A DNA stretch of 64,000 nucleotides from Obelidium mucronatum (GCA_025765595.1 JAIVFH010000020.1:248001-312000); one strand, 5' to 3'; positions 10,018-22,100 are shown, counted from the stretch's first letter. The notes: generated by a model from the sequence alone, not told the origin. Program-made: numbers and translations.

Positions 10018-11241
10018 TTACAAGTGAACAACGACTTCAGCAGGAAACTGAAAAGAGAGAACCAATCCGCGATTATTTTCCAACCAGCATTCCTCCAAAC
10101 GAACCATATTAAGCATTTCAACCGGCAACTCACCCATCAACTGATTCCCTTCCAACACCAAACTCTGAAGATTCATCAACCCGCCAACTTCAGGAGGAAT
10201 CCCTCCCGTAAAATTACATTGAGATGCATTCAGAGCAACCAAATTCGCCATGTTTCCAATCTCAGGCGGGAGAACTCCTGTCAAGCGGCGATTTCTCGAG
10301 AGACATAATACTTCTAGATTTGTCAAGGACCATATTTCCACGGGTAAACTGGTAAAGTCGTTGCACGAGAGATCCAAGATTGTTAACGCTTGCAACCTGC
10401 CGATTTCAGGTGGAACCGCCTTTGTCAACTTATTATGCGCGACTGACAAGAACTTCAAGTTGTTTATCCAACTGTCCCCCAACCCCTCCTCCGTGGTCAC
10501 TGTGGGTGCAAAACAAAGAAAGGAGTCCCCAATGAATCGCATAGACGCGGAAAACTCGTTTTGCTCGAGATTCAAGTGTCGCAGCTGTTTCAGGTTCCCA
10601 AGTTCCACAGGTATCTCGCCCGTAAGAAAATTTCCAAAGAGACTGAGTTCCTGGAGGTTTCTGAGGTTTCCGATTTCTGCAGGGAGTGGGCCTTGGAGGA
10701 GACAGTTTCTGGCCGTTAGACGGACGAGACTTGTCATCAAGCCAATGGAGGGTGGTATTTGGATTTTTAGTTTGGTGGGCCTTTCACGCGTCATTACCCA
10801 TTCCATGCACGCGATATGACTTGCGAATCTTTGGGCGAACACGATTTTGTATGGCTCAGGGGCAGTGAAGAAGAGAATGTCAAATCTTGAAGGTCGCCAC
10901 CAAGTTGATTTTGAAGATGTTCTTGTTGACAAAGGTGATAACGTTGGAGGAATTTGCGTTTTAGGTGCTATAAAGCGGGATAGATTCATGAATGCAAATG
11001 AGCAAGTAGATATGTTGCTGTTGAAGGCGGTGGATATTCTTCGAAGTTTGACAGCGTTTGGAGGAGGCAGCCATGATAGTATTTGCGTCAAAAGCTCTTT
11101 CGGAATATTAGAAAGCTCTAATTTCTTTGTTATCACGATGGTTTCGGCTGTGGGACTACGCAGGTCGTCCAAGTTTTCCGCGAGCATTTTTTGTTTGTTG
11201 CTGTTTCTTTCTGTCAAATAAAGTGCACACACAAAAAACAT
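10018..11241 (-). CDS. F-box protein with leucine-rich repeats
   Basis: 407 residues, one exon. Residues about 40-90 read as an F-box (LSNIPKELLTQILSWLPPPN, then AVKLRRISTAFN). From about 170 there are eight or nine LRRs of the plant-receptor type, such as LPAEIGNLRNLQELSLFGNF, VPPEIGRLQALTILDLS and IPPEVGGLMNLQSLVLEGN. F-box proteins are substrate adaptors of SCF ubiquitin ligases, and the LRRs would bind the target. Two starts are possible: MFFVCALYL at 11241 or MLAENLDD at 11187; the second lacks the hydrophobic lead and fits a cytosolic adaptor better. Confidence 0.8.
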   Translation of the reverse strand: MFFVCALYLTERNSNKQKMLAENLDDLRSPTAETIVITKKLELSNIPKELLTQILSWLPPPNAVKLRRISTAFNSNISTCSFAFMNLSRFIAPKTQIPPTLSPLSTRTSSKSTWWRPSRFDILFFTAPEPYKIVFAQRFASHIACMEWVMTRERPTKLKIQIPPSIGLMTSLVRLTARNCLLQGPLPAEIGNLRNLQELSLFGNFLTGEIPVELGNLKQLRHLNLEQNEFSASMRFIGDSFLCFAPTVTTEEGLGDSWINNLKFLSVAHNKLTKAVPPEIGRLQALTILDLSCNDFTSLPVEIWSLTNLEVLCLSRNRRLTGVLPPEIGNMANLVALNASQCNFTGGIPPEVGGLMNLQSLVLEGNQLMGELPVEMLNMVRLEECWLENNRGLVLSFQFPAEVVVHL

Positions 11242-11298
11242 TAGGAATCTTTATAGCTGTAATAGAGAGTGTTTAAAAGTAGAAAGTTATATTATTAT

Positions 11299-11517
11299 TT
11301 ATTTGGTAATTAAATGCCAATAATAAGCAATGGCACGAGTGAAAATTGTTTTATCTGTATAGACTGCAAAAAAGAATCCTGTCAACATCATCACCGAAAT
11401 CCCTCCGAAAAACTCACCACAATTTAAAAGAATCAAAGCACTTGTGGATGGGACGCCTGGCTGCCTGAATCCTTGCAATCCGAGGAATACCGGCGGCTGG
11501 AGCAAATAAAGCGTGCC
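11299..11517 (-). CDS. Possible last exon of an unrecognised membrane protein
   Basis: After a good acceptor (TTTTCAG at 11524-11518) an open frame of 72 residues runs to a stop. It contains two hydrophobic stretches (LYLLQPPVFLGLQG and EFFGGISVMMLTGFFFAVY). No upstream exon could be fixed. A frame between about 11583 and 11730 on the same strand (LLSAGWWRFIRLESGVLDKD) looks protein-like but could not be joined with confidence. Family not recognised. Confidence 0.3.
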   Translation of the reverse strand, partial: GTLYLLQPPVFLGLQGFRQPGVPSTSALILLNCGEFFGGISVMMLTGFFFAVYTDKTIFTRAIAYYWHLITK

Positions 11518-11529
11518 CTGAAAATACAA

Positions 11530-11973
11530 TTTCGTTAGCGACGGCAGTAAGGAAAAAAAACTCCCTACATTCCAGGACTAAAGGTTCTATGGGTCACAAA
11601 AATGTGTGCATGGAAGCCTGCCAAATCGGGGAGTCCAGATAACGCGTTTTTCTTTTAGCAGGTTCCTGTCCTTGTCCAGGACTCCAGACTCAAGACGGAT
11701 AAAGCGCCACCAGCCGGCAGAGAGTAACATAACACTTCCATATTTAAGCTGAATCGGCGAAGGGTGCTAAATTACTTGAATTAAAGTTCAGGAGAAAAGT
11801 GTAATTTCAGCGATTTAAGCCGCAGTCATACCAGCCACGCGACGCCAGCTTATGCAAATATATGAAGACATGGTCGCCGAGAAGAGAGAGAAGAGAAGTT
11901 GCGGTTGACACGGCTGACAGTTGGTATTGGTTGACAGTGTCAACTTTTATTACAATTTCGGAAGAATTAAAAA
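11530..11973. other. Intergenic or unresolved region
   Basis: It holds the upstream region of the ankyrin gene at 11974 and a possible exon of the preceding minus-strand gene. Nothing else was identified. Confidence 0.3.
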
Positions 11974-12828
11974 ATGGAACCATCAATATCATTACTTCCA
12001 ACCGAGCTTGTCGAAGACATAATAGTCCATCTTCCAATCAATGAATCTCTGCTCTTATTAGCCATGGCCTCTAAGCAGATCTTTGCCACCGTCGTATTTC
12101 AATCCTCCCACACAGCCAAACGGCACATACTACATCAACTTGCCATAAGCGACTTCGCATCCATCCTAGACTACATTGACAGCGATACCATTGAAGGCCA
12201 TCTCCCAACTTCATACCAACTTGCGCTCTTCAACCAAATCAGCACCACAGATCCAGACTACAACTTTAGCATCCAGTGGGCCTCCGAAATGGGACACCTC
12301 CAGCTTGTGAAACTCATCTTGGCGAAAGGAAGGCTAGTAGATCCGACTTCAAACGATGACTTTGCATTCCGAATGGCCTGTACTCATGGACATGTTGAAA
12401 TCGCCAAACTGTTGATTGCGAGGCCCGCTGTGAATCCAGCTGCTCATGATAACTGGGCGATTCAGTGGGCTGCTAAAGAGGGACATGTTGAGATTGTTGA
12501 AATGTTGTTGAGGGACAAGAGGGTGGATGTTTCGGTTGGGAATCATCATCCAATGCGGTATGCTGCGTTGAATGGGCATGTGGAGGTCTTGAAATTGTTA
12601 TTGCTGGATAGTCGCGTTAATCCAGCTGCTGTTGCGAATTGGCCCATTCGTGTGGCAGCTGAGAATGGACACTTGGACGCCGTGAAGCTATTGCTAAAGG
12701 ATCCTAGAATTGATCCTGCAGCTGTAGATGATTATGCAGTGCGAATGGCAGCCGACAATGGTCACCGTGATGTTGTTAGATTGCTGTTGAAGGATGAAAG
12801 GGTGGATCACAGTAGACAAATACGGTGA
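11974..12828 (+). CDS. F-box/ankyrin-repeat protein
   Basis: 284 residues, one exon. The N-terminus (LLPTELVEDIIVHLPINESL) is an F-box-like segment. Residues about 95-280 form six ankyrin repeats of about 33 residues, e.g. AIQWAAKEGHVEIVEMLLRD and IRVAAENGHLDAVKLLLKD, each followed by a VDP or INP step. It is probably a substrate adaptor for ubiquitin ligation or a protein-binding scaffold. It belongs to the same home-grown family as the genes at 46656 and 55268, which share the repeat style (LLLxDxRVDPxAxxNxAIRxAAxxGH). Confidence 0.8.
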   Translation: MEPSISLLPTELVEDIIVHLPINESLLLLAMASKQIFATVVFQSSHTAKRHILHQLAISDFASILDYIDSDTIEGHLPTSYQLALFNQISTTDPDYNFSIQWASEMGHLQLVKLILAKGRLVDPTSNDDFAFRMACTHGHVEIAKLLIARPAVNPAAHDNWAIQWAAKEGHVEIVEMLLRDKRVDVSVGNHHPMRYAALNGHVEVLKLLLLDSRVNPAAVANWPIRVAAENGHLDAVKLLLKDPRIDPAAVDDYAVRMAADNGHRDVVRLLLKDERVDHSRQIR

Positions 12829-12908
12829 ACAAAGTTATTAATTATTGGAGATTATTGGGAGGATATATATTCGTCGATGAATATTCGACGATGATCTCCC
12901 TGTCTGCA

Positions 12909-13190
12909 CTACTTTTGATTTACAGATTGAATAGGGACTTGGCGGAGCACGGAAGAAAACCCCCGCGACACTTGGCCAACTACCGAAGAATCTCCAGCTC
13001 CCAGTGGCAAAGTTGCCAATTCATTATACTTAACGATCTCAAAAGAATCTAGCACCATTCCGTGCTTCCAATGGTTTGAATGGTCTTGCAAGTGGAAACG
13101 CACACTCTTGAATTCACTGGGGTTCCCCCCTGGCCCAACCCAAAACTTTGGCAACGAGACAAATGCCCAAGGAAAAGAAACTTATGCGTG
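12909..13190 (-). CDS. Unrecognised protein fragment, possible last exon
   Basis: About 90 residues reading WAFVSLPKFWVGPGGNPSEF, then KSVRFHLQDHSNHWKHGMVL and DSFEIVKYNELATLPLGAGD, ending in a stop. The composition (Trp, Gly, His, regular beta-type alternation) is protein-like, recalling galactose-binding or F-box-associated beta-sandwich modules, but I cannot name a family. No start or upstream exon was found; TAA closes the frame upstream of about 13190. It may be a gene relic. Confidence 0.35.
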
Positions 13191-13421
13191 ATTCGTGCTT
13201 TCAGATTGTTCGAATTCCAACGCCTCAACAAAACAACACTCACAAAAGAGCTCGCAGTAAAACTACCTCCTCACAGAGCCTCATAGGGAGACAATATGTA
13301 TTGAATCATTCTGAGTATAGAGCACAAAATTTGAGTTAAATGATTACTTGTAGTTGTGAGTACAAAGGGGAGTTTCGTTTTTGTCCGATATTTGCAAGGA
13401 AAAATACAACCCACACCCCTG

Positions 13422-14060
13422 ATGTCATTCAATCCCCATGGAACATCACTCCGGGCTCTTCAAGCATCCACTTCAACAATCTACAACACATCATCATCAA
13501 ACAATAGCAAGCGGCGGATACCCCAGGACAAACAGCAACAGCAGCACCCGCACCAACAGCAACCCATCATCACAACCCTTGCACCATCCTCGCACAACCC
13601 ATCAAAGATCAATTCGTACTTTGGCAAGCTCCCAAAAGGAGTTTCGCATGTCCCTCCTGGAATGCATGTCGCAGACGTGTCCCAGCCTGTAGCGTGTTTG
13701 AAAGTGGATGGAAATGGAGTCCGGATCCCGTCGATGCAAGGCAGAGGCGTTCGTGTAAAGAATAACATAGCTGCTGGGGAAGCGGCTTCTAGTGGAAGCT
13801 GTGATCCCGGGATGGAATTGGTACTCCTGGTTCTTGGGGACGTGTCGAAACTATTGATGGTTGCTGCTTGCTCGGGTCATGTTAAGATTCACCCCCCGCC
13901 TTCTTTGGGTTTTTGGTCTCTACTGACGCTGGCGTTATTGACTGGGTATTTTTTTTTAAAACAGAGCCCGTCGCGTGTTTCGCATAACCTGAAGCTGTTT
14001 CTAAGTGGCGGAATCAGGAAATGTCCGTATAAACTGCAAAAGATTATCGACAATATATGA
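13422..14060 (+). CDS. Hypothetical protein with one membrane segment
   Basis: A 212-residue open frame from the ATG of MSFNPHGTSL. The N-terminal half is low complexity (KQQQQHPHQQQP). The middle carries VSHVPPGMHVADVSQPVACL. A single hydrophobic helix, FWSLLTLALLTGYFFL, sits near residue 165. No family recognised. The frame may be chance outside the middle part; expression data would decide. Confidence 0.35.
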   Translation: MSFNPHGTSLRALQASTSTIYNTSSSNNSKRRIPQDKQQQQHPHQQQPIITTLAPSSHNPSKINSYFGKLPKGVSHVPPGMHVADVSQPVACLKVDGNGVRIPSMQGRGVRVKNNIAAGEAASSGSCDPGMELVLLVLGDVSKLLMVAACSGHVKIHPPPSLGFWSLLTLALLTGYFFLKQSPSRVSHNLKLFLSGGIRKCPYKLQKIIDNI

Positions 14061-14184
14061 TACGACAAAGTGCACGCAGAAAGGTGGTTTATTATATGTG
14101 GATGTTATTTAAGAAACAGTATTTACAAAAAAGAGAGTGAAATATAATAAATATATTGTAATTATTTTCTTTTTAAAAAAAAAC

Positions 14185-14846
14185 ATGCCAGAGCCGCCGA
14201 CACTCTTGTTCTTTTACGGAACACTCATGCATCCACATGTCCTCTACTCTGTGATTTACAATGACTACTCCAATAATAATAGCAAGCATCCGTCCTCATT
14301 TCCCAATTTAAGCGCCGTGGTGAAGGTAAAAGCAATACCTGCCAAGTCCTCAAAAGGCAACACACTGATATTTGGCAATAGAACTACACCAGATACCCAT
14401 TACGAGGATTACCCTACCCAGCCATGACTCGAAACAAAGAATCGAATGATCAAATGAGTCAGGATAGCGGCAGTGTTGGTGGAGGTGAAGGTGGGGGCGG
14501 TAGAAGTAGTGGTGTACATGGAATCGTAACCAGACTCGATAAACTCGCGGCTCTCACGGGACTCTCTCCCGATAAAATTGTGCAGCGGCTAGACGAATTC
14601 GAAGGGGCCCAGTATCGGCGCGTTCTCGTGGATGTGGAAAGCGCTCTGATAACAACAACAGTCGTAACAGCAGCAAATAATGACCAAAATACGGATACAT
14701 GGGAAAGTTATTGTGGAGGAAGCCGGTCGACGAATGCAAAAGCGTGGGCATATGAATGGATCGATGGAGATGCGTTGCTGATTACGGACGAAGGGGATTG
14801 GGACTATCAAGGCTTTGTGGATACGAAGTTGGCCACTTATTTGTAG
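14185..14846 (+). CDS. Gamma-glutamylcyclotransferase-like (AIG2 fold) protein
   Basis: Two exons (14185-14325 and 14382-14846) give 201 residues. The N-terminus carries the family signature FFYGTLMHPHVLYSV at residues about 8-22. The splice joins it to VVKNYTRYPLRG-LPYPAM, matching the family's R-x-Y-x-x-x-G-x-x-Y-P-A strand. The second exon has LDEFEGAQYRRVLVDV, whose Glu is the expected catalytic acid, then AWAYEWIDG. Family members cyclise gamma-glutamyl amines to 5-oxoproline or act on glutathione-related compounds. A Ser/Gly insert (residues about 65-95) is unusual. The intron is 56 nt. Confidence 0.8.
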
Positions 14847-15718
14847 CATTCAATCTAAAGGGGCGACGAATGCTCTATTGAATCGAGACATGGTTCCATT
14901 TTGTAAAACGCATCCTCCGAGTCTTTTTCTGAGTAATGAATTAAGTCATATGGTATCGTTGATGCACCAATAGCGCCGGAAGAGAGACCAGACGAATGTT
15001 CAAGATGAATGCGGGGCAAAGAGTATCTACCAATGGGGTAGATAGGTGAAGCAGCACCGGATGGGGGTTGATCCCATGACCTCGGGATTTGCAGTCCTAC
15101 GCTCTACCACTGAGCTACCAGTGCTGGTCCGATACGAATGGTACAGTCGTTTCTATTTGAAAATTTTCTTGAACGCAACAAAACCTGCTGCGAAATCTGG
15201 AAAATTAGAAGAGCAGAATATATCCAAATTTGTATAATTCTGTCATATCTTTCGTATGATATTTTTGAATTAGCAGATGAACGATTCAAAAGGAAAAGGA
15301 TTCCATGAGCGAGCACAAAAGAAAAGCAAAAGAGAAGCAAAAGACTTGCAGCCTATATTCCATAATGGATGTCAGTTGTCTTCTTGTCTAAGTCACATGG
15401 TCGCTTTTCTTGGAGGCCCCTTCTTTATTTTGTTTATTTCAGTCCTTTTTTTTTTGCCCGCCACATTTCAATTGAATACCCGCCCGACCGACCTCAACGG
15501 GCAAAAATCTCCATTCCCCGCGCGAAATAACACCCCCTCAAACTTCCGCCAAAATAGAGTAGTGAGACGAGGAGAATACAGACCGCCCAGGAAACCTATT
15601 ACCTCGAACCTTCAAACGCCTCTTTTAGAACTGAAGCCAGCCAGTTACCCTCTAGTACCAACCTCTTTAGACTTTTAAACCTAGAAAAGAACGAACACGC
15701 GTCGGAGAAATCGGGATA
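14847..15718. other. Intergenic region around tRNA-Cys
   Basis: Apart from the tRNA at 15053-15124 no gene is supported. A 133-codon frame at 15277-15678 shows no protein features and probably is the 5' leader region of the homeobox gene. Confidence 0.5.
15053..15124 (-). tRNA. tRNA-Cys (GCA)
   Basis: On the minus strand the cloverleaf closes. The acceptor stem GCACTGG/CCGGTGC has seven pairs (one G-U). T8 A9, D arm GCTC/GAGC with loop AGTGGTA, anticodon loop CTGCAAA giving anticodon GCA, and T arm ATGGG/CCCAT with loop ATCAACC follow. The discriminator base is U73, the expected identity base for cysteine. One A-C mismatch sits in the anticodon stem. No intron; CCA is not encoded. Confidence 0.88.
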
Positions 15719-17696
15719 ATGTACTCGTTGGAAGAAATCGATAAATTATTGGGAGGCTTCGACTATATCAACACGGAACCACAGATTCCCTTCAGCTCAT
15801 TGCTGTATGCTGACACTCGTGGAACCTCACTTCTTCCTCCTCCGCCACCTCTATTACTGCAACAACAACAGCAGCACCAACAACAACAACAGAATCAGCA
15901 GCAGCATCAACCGCCTCTCTTGACCCCCATCTCATCAAAAGGAAATTCACCGATGCTTAAACAGCAACTTGCGCAGCAATTGGCGCACTGTCATTTTCTT
16001 GATGTCGCTCAAAGCTTCAACACCGCAACGTCAACAACAACAGGTCAACAATACAATGACGGCAGCATCATCTTCAACTACAGGGAAGCGGGCTTGCCAA
16101 CACTTTCAGCTTTGGAAGACGAATACGGGTTTGGCGCCGGTGGTGGTGGTGGCGCTGATTTGCGGGCGGCATCTTCGACTTACCGGATCACTATGGACGC
16201 GCTGGTTGCTGGTGAGCATTCACAGCAGCAACAGCAAGCTGATTGGGGAAATTATTTGGTGAGTTCTTTTGTTGTTTTCGCCTTTGAAAGTGTCAAATCT
16301 GGGACAGCTGCGACACGAAAAAAAAATTGTCACCAATCTCGCATGACGATCTCCCCCAAAAATGTGAGCGTCCAAGATGAGAGAGACTGATCGGAAAACA
16401 ACGAAAGCTGATCTCTGGTTGGAATCTCGAGACGGATGGCTGGTGATTGAGGATATGGACTGGGAGCCGCGGGCGACAGAAGGGATACTTTTGAAATGGA
16501 TTGATGGAATTGATACAATTTGACAGGACATTGCAACTTATCTGGCATCTTTTTTCTTCTTTTCTTCTTTTAGATGCTTTCTAAACCGAGTCAATCGCCT
16601 ACGGACACGCATGGGTATGTTGGATCGCCGAAATCTGATTTGGAAATGACGGGTGAAGCTAATGGCGGAAACACGCATCAACAATACTGCCATAAGCAAC
16701 TTGACAAGCCAAACGCATTCAAGGTTTGTTTCTCATTTTTTCGGTTATTAAAAACGCGTCGAATGCTTTTTTATTTTGAATAACATGTTGGTTACTCAAA
16801 TTTAGGCGCGGACATTATTTGCTTCTACCGAAGGAGACTGCAATGACGAGGCATCTTCATCTCTGGAAACACTTGTGGATGCGGCCGTTGCCTTGTCTAC
16901 CACAACGCCGGACGCGTCAACGACCACATCGCCGTATGGCAAGGACTCGTCGTCAAAGGCGCCTGCACCCACGTATATTCCCATGAGCCAGCTTGCGTTC
17001 TACGAATCGGAAGCACCTGCATTCACATATGTACCTGTGGCGGGGTCGCTGTCCAAGTACGAGTACGCGTACCCGTCGATGCCGACGGTGCAGCCGTCAG
17101 CAATCTACTACCAGCCCGTGGCGGGGTCGGCCGTGGGCGCGAATGCGGGGGTGGCCGCGAGTGCGGGGGTGGGAGTCAGTGTGGGGGTGGCAGTCGCGCC
17201 CGCGAGTGTGCCGAGCCACAGCCACAACCACGAGCGCACGGCGCGCGCGGCCGAGAAGGCGCTGCTGTACTCGCTGTCGATGGACGCCGCGGCGGCGGCG
17301 GCTGCGGAAGGCGGCGGTGGCGCGAAGGCGGCGCCGAAAACACGCGCGCGGCCCCCGCCGAAGAAGCGGCTGCGGCGCGACAAAAACAGCGACGACGACG
17401 ACGACGACGGCGACGCGCGGCCGCGCACCGCGAAGCAGCAGAAGACAAAGAGCCGGCCGAACCACGTGCGTGTGTTTCTGTTTCTGTGGAGGCGTCTAAA
17501 ATACTGACAATTCTTTTTGTGGCGAACAACACAGAAACCAAACATTACTGCCCGGCTGTTCAAGTGGCTGATGGAACACCAACACGAGCCGTATCCCAGC
17601 GAGGAAGAAAAGAAGGACATGGCGGGTGACACGGGGCTCACAATGAACCAAATCAACGACTGGTTTATTAATGCCCGAAGAAGATACTTGAAGTAG
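15719..17696 (+). CDS. TALE-class (KN) homeodomain transcription factor
   Basis: Four phase-0 exons (15719-16258, 16574-16723, 16806-17465, 17535-17696) give 503 residues. The last exon is a TALE homeodomain: ITARLFKWLMEHQHEPYPSE with the three-residue PYP loop extension, then helix 3 WFINARRRYLK ending the protein. Just before it is a basic/acidic nuclear-signal region (PPKKRLRRDK, then a D run, then KQQKTKSR). The N-terminal half is Gln/His and Ser/Thr-rich, typical of activation regions. Exon 3 is strikingly GC-rich (about 17080-17460) with Ala/Val repeats. TALE proteins act in the nucleus as DNA-binding developmental or mating regulators in fungi. Introns are 315, 82 and 69 nt. Confidence 0.9.
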
Positions 17697-17885
17697 TAGT
17701 GGAAGTAGTAGCAGTAGAGATAGAATATGGCTTTGATTCATGTGTTTCCTTTTTTTGTTTTTCGCCATCCCTGCTCCTTTTCTTTTTTCTGTTTTCTTTT
17801 TTTTTTAATACTTCATTGAACTCTTACTTTATCGAATTAAATTTGTTGATTATTGTGTCTGTTATTTAATTTGTTTTTTAAAAAT

Positions 17886-19076
17886 ATGCCCGCTGTCACC
17901 GAGACCACTGTTTTTGACTGGGCCAACACTCTTCATGATCTGAGCCAGCATTCAAGGGAATTGAAATACGCGCTGCGGTCTCTGGAGAACTTTATACTGA
18001 AAGAAGACAGTGTCTTTAACAAACAAGGAATAATATCTGCTCAAACAAGTGACGCCACGCTGACAAATTACATTGGCAGCGACCACAGCACTGACAGCCG
18101 TCATAATAATGATTCTAAATCAACGGAAAGCATGATGAATAGTCCTTGTTGCCCTCAGTTATTCTCGGATTCCTCTCTACGCGGTGTTGTACGCGCCTTG
18201 ACAAACAAATTTCCAAGTTTACCCGACTTTCGATATTCATACAACTCTGTCTTTCATCATGCGAAAAATAATATGCTTTCTGAATTAAAGTCCTTGTATG
18301 AGGTTTTTCGGGATGTTGAACGGTTTTGTTTGGATTCAGTTGTGGCCATTCAGCAGTCTGTTCATTTTAGGCTTTTGAATGTATTTATTTTACGGTGGTC
18401 CTCTACCACCGAAGGTGGTTGCCTACCGTCATAGGCGGAATATCTACCTTTTTCTTTCTTGATCTGCTGCAGGCCGTGTCTTCTTTTGGCTTCATTGTTA
18501 CGGCAGATAAAAGTTGCATCAGCTTCTTTCTTATCCACCTTCATACACCCTGAAAAAAAACAGATGTCCACGAATCCTGAGTTGTGCGTACTGTTTCTGA
18601 ATGCAGTCGTAGACTTTATATCAATCGTGTATTCGATGCACGAACTGAGTCCGCTCAAGAAGGCTGTTGTGGGGGGTTACGCAGCTGCCTATCGTGATAT
18701 TGTAGGGATAACAGAAATGAATTACCCAAGGTATTATTTATGATTTGCCGACAGTTTGCACCTAACGCCGCCCTCAAAAAAAAACAGCTTGAGTGCATTT
18801 CTTGTCGAAACAGAATCTCCTTTACAATTTGTGCAAACAAAGTTGATTATGGCGGCCCCCAAAATTGCAGCGCTGATACTTTCCTTCAAGTTTGAAATAG
18901 GAGAGGGTGGTGCCGGCGGGCGATTGCCAATGGCCTTAACTGCAAAAGAGTTGAGATTGAGTGGAGTTTTGAGTTTGACAAATCAAGTGGGTGGCGTCAA
19001 GGCGCCAGTTGCTGATTCCAAAGTTTGTTAAAATTTCAATTTCTTTTCTGCGTTTCCATCACTTAACGCCTTTTGG

Positions 19077-19151
<75 letters not shown>

Positions 19152-22100
19152 GTTCCAGCTTCTGCGTGGGCTTGCACAACAGCTACACGATTTTCGAATC
19201 ATAATGACTGGACTCTTGGCATGTCCCAATGAAATTGCAAGGCCTGGTCGATATAATCGCTTGTTTCTTGCTTGCTTGAACTACTCCAATGATTTTCTGT
19301 TGAATCAAGAAGGGGTATGGTGCATTCTCACCCCTTGGATTTTTTAACTCTTTTTATTTTTGAAAATTCGATAATATACAGAAAACATCTGTTTTTCAAG
19401 AATACTCTAAATTCAACGTCGCAACTGGCACGGCAAATTCAAAGAGTAAATTACTTCAATCTCTGTGAGTAGTATTAAGACCATACGGCTTTTGAGTCTT
19501 ATTGAAACTTTTCAAAACTAGTGGCGACGGACAGACTCATTTGTCGTTTCATTCCGACAGACGAGAATATTTGATTTATCAGCTTAAACAAACGATTCAT
19601 CTCATTAAAGAGCCGGATACGCTCAGGTCCAAGTTTGGGGTTATTCAAACGCAGCTGGCATTCGCCAAAGATGAAATTATATCGTACCTGCACCATCAGC
19701 AGCAACAGCAAGCTTCTCATCAAGCTATTGAAAATAGAGACAAGAGTGGGTTCGATCTTTCAGTGGCTGAACTCATGTGGTATTTGAAAGCGATTGTTTC
19801 AGAGTTGAAGACACGTAAAACAGGTTTGGACCTTTAGCAGTCCCGACATTGCTGTATAGTAATAATAATAATAAATATAGAAATCCAGGGCCACGTTCTT
19901 GAACAGATTCAACAACTCCATTTCCCAAGACTTCTCGAAACAATCGACACATACATCACTGCTGCTGCTTCCGATCGCGATACCGCCACAGCCACCACCG
20001 CGAATACTCCTGAAAAGATATTGACAGAATCAATACTTCCCGTCCTAAACAATCTATCATCAGAAACCGATCCACAAACACTAACCCAAGATTTAAAAGC
20101 TTTCCGAAGAGCCGTCCACAGTTTCCAAGTCACGATCGGACTCCCCTTCACATCCTCTCCACAGCTAGATCCACTTGTCTTTCAAATCGTTTCAGCGCTG
20201 GATAAAATCAGTTGGCAGTCGAGATGGTTGGACGAGTTTCATGAGGCGTTGGATTTGATATCGTGTTTGAAGGAGGTGTTTCCATTCCGACGGGTTCTGG
20301 TGGAGCATTTGAAGGCGTCGGTTTTGTCGAGTGGTGGGATTGAAGAGTTTTTAGGGGTTTATAGGTGGATTGTGGAGGACTTTTGTAAAATGGTGGGGGT
20401 GGCGGGGATGCTTGGTTCTGTTGAGGTGAATCCCTGGCTTCTTTTCTTTTTTTTCGCTGACTAATATTTTTTTTTGAAAGTCTTCTCATGTTGAGAATTT
20501 GGTCAAAACTTATTTGGTGGAAGTTCAGGAACAACTGTCTTCTCACTGCGCACGCGTGATTCACGAGCTTGCGCTTGTAAATGTTGGGATTGCGTCAGTA
20601 TGTGCTGGTGGTGGAAGAATGGGGCAAATGAAAAAAGGAGAACTGGCGAAAAGAGACGGGTGAGATCCTGTTTCCCCCCTCAAATATAGGCCATGGCCAC
20701 GTACTAAAAGTTCGCTTGAATCGCATGCCGGGTACTGACTGTTCGTTTTTTTATATCATCAACAGCAAACTCAAGATTCTCAAAAATATCGCAAGTAATC
20801 TGCTTTCCACATGTCGCACACCCAAATGCATCACGATTAACGGTTGCGAATATAATTTAATTTCGGCAATTGTTGAAAAGCTTGGAGGCATTTATTCCAA
20901 GTTAGTAGGCGTGTGTGTTTGTTTGTTTGTTTGTTGCACCTCATTTTAAAACAAGAGGAAAAAAATTATTATTTGTATAGTCATTTATCGGATACAGTGT
21001 CTGCTGTATTCAAGATTATCAAGCAGCCCCCCGATCATGAAGTTGAACTATTCAATAGCATAAAGACTCCGTCAGAGCTTTTGATGGAACATGACGCGTA
21101 CTTTAGCATGATTTCATTCGTGGATAGTATCAGTTGAGTGAAATTCCTTATCGAATGAAAAAAAAGAAAAACTCGCATGGAACTGAACAGTGTCCACCGC
21201 AGGTTCTGCCAATGCAACACCATACTTGCAAAGCATTCATACGTCAAAAACAGAATCATGTCCAACAGCAACAAGAACAAGACCTCTGAGCTTCAAAGAT
21301 ATCAACAAACGAGATAAACACTTGTCAAACTATTGCCCTCAGTCTATTACTGAGCTATATATACTCTTGTATTCCGATATGATCATGGATGTCACTGCTG
21401 GCAAAAAGACGGTGTTTAGTTTATCTCGAAACTGTTTGTTGAAGTTGGAATATGGTTGTTTCTTGCAGCCTGAAAATTATTCGCGTGAAACAGGTTTTGT
21501 TTTACTTTTCGCCTCTTTTCTCTCTTTCCAGTTATATAATAGTGTATAATTTTTTATTCGTTTTTAAGAACTCAGCGCATTGTATGACTTGGTTGGCGAT
21601 CTTGGATTCCACAAACTTCAATCCAGTTTGGCTGAGTTACAAGGCCAATGCATCAATGAAGTCAAAGTAACAGAAAAAAAGCATATCGTTTCTTCTGGCT
21701 CGCTAAAACTTACTTTGAAAAAAAACAGGAATTATTGGTTCTGAACAAAGACACATTTCAAGGAATTCTATTCTTGTGGTTGGATGAGACAAAGACTGCT
21801 GAACTTTTCAAAAAACTTAAATGTAAGATTATTTTTAATTTGTCTTTCAAATTCATTTTGATTTATTTTGATTTATTTTGACTTCTTGGGTTTCATTTTT
21901 TTCACGCAGCATTGAAACGCCTGTTGGAAATTGTCATTCTCATTGGCACGGTTTCTCAGTTTCGCGAGATGCTATCGAAAGTCTCGCATGGATCGCAGAA
22001 GTATATTCAACTCTGCACAAGCATTCAAGGTATTTTTTAAGAGGGACTATACTCTTGGGGAAAAAACACACGGAGAATTAATCATTTCGTCAGATGCCAA

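Noticed and set aside
13941..13964. Apparent GT...AG microintron in the hypothetical gene at 13422
   Set aside because: Only about 20 nt, shorter than any accepted spliceosomal intron, and the frame is open through it.
15277..15678. 133-codon frame before the homeobox gene
   Set aside because: No protein features and no homology pattern; probably leader or intergenic DNA.
20660..20765. Two micro-introns of 30 and 34 nt around a 42-nt exon in the NCKAP1-like gene
   Set aside because: A single 106-nt intron using the outer sites keeps the same phase and fits the size of other introns.
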